Shown in pieces: positions 46,726 through 48,467 of a DNA stretch of 48,467 bases. The notes beneath the pieces are model-generated. The model was not told the origin of the DNA. It saw only the letters and a list, made by a program, of their open reading frames with translations, and ran no database searches. The stretch comes from Pseudomonas lactucae. Lineage in GTDB: Bacteria > Pseudomonadota > Gammaproteobacteria > Pseudomonadales > Pseudomonadaceae. Position 1 is the first letter of the stretch, and each line of letters begins with the position of its first letter. The stretch is taken from assembly GCF_016937615.1 (NCBI RefSeq), contig NZ_JAFHKI010000051.1, forward strand, positions 1 to 48,467, read 5' to 3'. A program made the translations under genes and the position numbers.

Positions 46726-47418
46726 CTATAGGCCGCCGAGAAACCCGGCCACCTTCACCGCCGCCGCCTCCAGATGCTGCTCATGGCTAAACCCGGACGC
46801 CTTCAACGGCTTCAAATCATGATCCCCCGCCACCAGCCACATCACTTCGATGCTCGGCGATAAGTCATACCCCTCCACTGCCGCCCGGTTCCCCAGGGCA
46901 TCGCGCTCGCCCTGCACGATCAGCGTCGGCGTTTTCAGCCGGGCCAAATGCTCGACCCGTGGTTTCTCGGGCTTGCCCACCGCATAAAACGGGTATCCCA
47001 GGCACACCAGCCCATCAGCCCCCACTTCATCAGCCAATAAACTGGCCATGCGCCCGCCCATGGACTTGCCGCCGATGGCCAGTTTCCCAGCGACATGGCG
47101 CCGCACCTCAGCGTACGCCTCACGCCAGGCCTCCAGCAGTTTCGGCGCCGGGTTCGGCGGGCGTTTGCCGCCGTCCAGCCGGCGCTGGGCCATGTAGGGA
47201 AACTCGAAGCGCAATACGTTCACGCCGTGTGCGGCAAGGCGTGCAGCCATGTCGTTCATGAACGCCGAGTCCATCGGCGCACCGGCACCATGGGCCAGGA
47301 TCAGCGTCGGTGGCGCAGCCGCAGCCGCGTTCGAGGCGAGGTCCCACAACCAGCCGTGTTCACGCGCACACCGCGCCCATTGATCCCCGTCAATACTGGC
47401 CTTGTGCTCTTTGCCCAT
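46726..47418 (-). CDS. Alpha/beta hydrolase, KANL3/TEX30-like
   Basis: This 230-residue alpha/beta-hydrolase has the oxyanion-hole segment HGAGAPMDS at 43-51 and the nucleophile elbow GGKSMGG, with Ser119. Asp173 (in GERDALG) and His200 (in GDHDLKP) complete a likely catalytic triad. The family includes predicted dienelactone-hydrolase-like proteins of unknown substrate. AGG lies six bases upstream of the ATG. It is divergent from ccoN and convergent with aer, and nothing suggests a role in respiration beyond position. Confidence 0.85.
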   Translation of the reverse strand: MGKEHKASIDGDQWARCAREHGWLWDLASNAAAAAPPTLILAHGAGAPMDSAFMNDMAARLAAHGVNVLRFEFPYMAQRRLDGGKRPPNPAPKLLEAWREAYAEVRRHVAGKLAIGGKSMGGRMASLLADEVGADGLVCLGYPFYAVGKPEKPRVEHLARLKTPTLIVQGERDALGNRAAVEGYDLSPSIEVMWLVAGDHDLKPLKASGFSHEQHLEAAAVKVAGFLGGL

Positions 47419-47496
47419 GCTTGCCTCGCTATTCAGTCTGCCTATAACTCCAGCCCAAGTGCCGCTTTGCTTGGGTTGAACCGTGGATGGGGAACC

Positions 47497-48467
47497 ATGA
47501 ACACTACTTTAAGTACCGCCTATAACTACAAGGTGGTCCGCCAATTCGCCATTATGACGGTGGTGTGGGGCATCGTCGGCATGGGGCTCGGGGTTTTTCT
47601 CGCCGCCCAATTGGTCTGGCCTGCGCTCAACTTCGATTTGCCCTGGACCAGCTTCGGCCGCTTGCGCCCGCTGCACACCAACGCGGTGATCTTCGCCTTC
47701 GGCGGCTGCGCACTGTTCGCCAGCTCGTTCTACTCGGTGCAACGCACCTGCCAGACTCAGCTGTTCGCGCCGAAAATCGCCGCGTTCTGCTTCTGGGGTT
47801 GGCAGTTGGTTATCCTCCTGGCCGCTATCACTTTGCCGCTGGGCTATACCAGCTCCAAGGAATACGCCGAGCTGGAATGGCCGATCGACATCCTGATCAC
47901 CATTGTCTGGGTGGCCTACGCCATTGTGTTCTTCGGCACGGTGATGAAGCGCAACACCAAGCATATCTACGTCGGTAACTGGTTCTTCGGTGCGTTCATC
48001 ATCACCGTGGCGATCCTGCATATCGTCAACAACCTGGAAATCCCGGTCAGCCTGACCAAGTCCTACTCGCTGTACGGCGGTGCGACGGATGCCATGGTGC
48101 AGTGGTGGTATGGGCACAACGCGGTAGGCTTTTTCCTCACCGCCGGCTTCCTGGGGATGATGTACTACTTCGTGCCCAAGCAGGCCGAGCGTCCGGTGTA
48201 TTCCTATCGCTTGTCCATCGTGCACTTCTGGGCACTGATCACCCTGTACATCTGGGCCGGCCCTCACCACTTGCACTACACCGCGCTGCCGGACTGGGCA
48301 CAGTCGCTGGGCATGGTGATGTCTTTGGTGCTGCTGGCACCGAGCTGGGGCGGCATGATCAACGGCATGATGACCCTCTCGGGCGCCTGGCATAAGTTGC
48401 GCAGCGACCCGATCCTGCGCTTCCTCGTCGTTTCCCTGGCGTTCTACGGCATGTCGACCTTCGAAGG
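47497..48467 (+). CDS. ccoN: Cytochrome c oxidase cbb3-type subunit I, CcoN (5' part, cut by window end)
   Basis: The first 323 residues of CcoN are present; the gene runs off the window. CcoN is the haem-copper catalytic subunit of the high-affinity cbb3 oxidase that reduces oxygen at low tension. The start [20 protein letters not shown] is preceded by GGGGA. Helix motifs include [20 protein letters not shown] (haem-ligand histidine), [20 protein letters not shown] and [20 protein letters not shown] (copper-site histidines). I see no clear ANR/FNR box (TTGAT-N4-ATCAA) in the 78 bases upstream, which would fit the constitutive copy rather than the ANR-induced one. That is only suggestive. Confidence 0.95.
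   Translation, partial: MNTTLSTAYNYKVVRQFAIMTVVWGIVGMGLGVFLAAQLVWPALNFDLPWTSFGRLRPLHTNAVIFAFGGCALFASSFYSVQRTCQTQLFAPKIAAFCFWGWQLVILLAAITLPLGYTSSKEYAELEWPIDILITIVWVAYAIVFFGTVMKRNTKHIYVGNWFFGAFIITVAILHIVNNLEIPVSLTKSYSLYGGATDAMVQWWYGHNAVGFFLTAGFLGMMYYFVPKQAERPVYSYRLSIVHFWALITLYIWAGPHHLHYTALPDWAQSLGMVMSLVLLAPSWGGMINGMMTLSGAWHKLRSDPILRFLVVSLAFYGMSTFE

Noticed and set aside
47418..47497. ANR/FNR box before ccoN
   Set aside because: No TTGAT-N4-ATCAA-like dyad is present; only an unrelated CCCAAG/CTTGGG inverted repeat at 47454-47475.

Overview
The window is a chromosomal segment of a Pseudomonas of the fluorescens type. Both ends are ordinary GC-rich Pseudomonas core genome: an HrpA helicase, AceK, an Aer-type aerotaxis receptor next to a hydrolase and ccoN, and Pseudomonas REP/REPIN repeats. 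The middle, about 10.5-44.2 kb, is richer in A+T. It is an accessory O-antigen (LPS) locus with insertion sequences and prophage scars.

Layout. (1) 0.1-10.3 kb: a beta-ketoacyl-ACP synthase III, hrpA and aceK on the minus strand, then a chemoreceptor and an EamA transporter on the plus strand. (2) 10.5-21.9 kb: a small membrane-anchored protein of unknown family (minus), then a plus-strand operon. The operon holds the O-antigen ABC exporter (wzm, wzt with a carbohydrate-binding C-terminus), a 1374-residue methyltransferase/coiled-coil/glycosyltransferase fusion, two GT4 glycosyltransferases (one frameshifted) and a nucleotide-sugar epimerase. (3) 21.9-31.0 kb: a dam-methylase fragment, a polytopic membrane protein, a decayed phage spanin gene, a degenerate IS66 copy, an acyltransferase coupled to a second copy of the small protein, and an IS630-type transposase remnant split by a complete IS66 element with a perfect 8-bp target duplication. 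(4) 31.3-38.3 kb: a minus-strand cassette of seven genes, six of whose seven junctions... namely all except the last, overlap or share a base. It holds a GtrB-like GT2, an FAD oxidoreductase, an SDR, a TIM-barrel isomerase, a small EamA-type membrane protein, a second GT2 and a GT-C-like membrane protein. (5) 38.7-39.6 kb: an IS66 fragment and the C-terminal part of a dam methylase. (6) 39.9-44.2 kb: a frameshifted GT2 and rmlBDAC on the minus strand. (7) 44.9 kb to the end: a sigma-28-type promoter, aer, a REPIN, an alpha/beta hydrolase and the 5' part of ccoN.

Working model. dTDP-L-rhamnose from RmlABCD and other nucleotide sugars are built into a polysaccharide on undecaprenyl phosphate in the cytoplasm. 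The 1374-residue protein probably modifies the growing end and may measure chain length with its 21-residue-repeat coiled coil. The C-terminal domain of Wzt would recognise the finished chain and Wzm/Wzt would export it. The seven-gene cassette looks like a route to an unusual sugar carried on a lipid and added on the periplasmic side, and the acyltransferase would decorate further. No initiating transferase, polymerase or Wzz is seen; an ABC-dependent pathway needs no polymerase or Wzz, and the initiating enzyme is presumably elsewhere.

The dam gene is in two pieces, about 17 kb apart and in opposite orientation. Inverting the intervening segment in thought would bring them back into order and would also put the seven-gene cassette and the acyltransferase in the same direction as wzm-wzt. 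An inversion inside the locus is therefore the simplest reading of its present layout.
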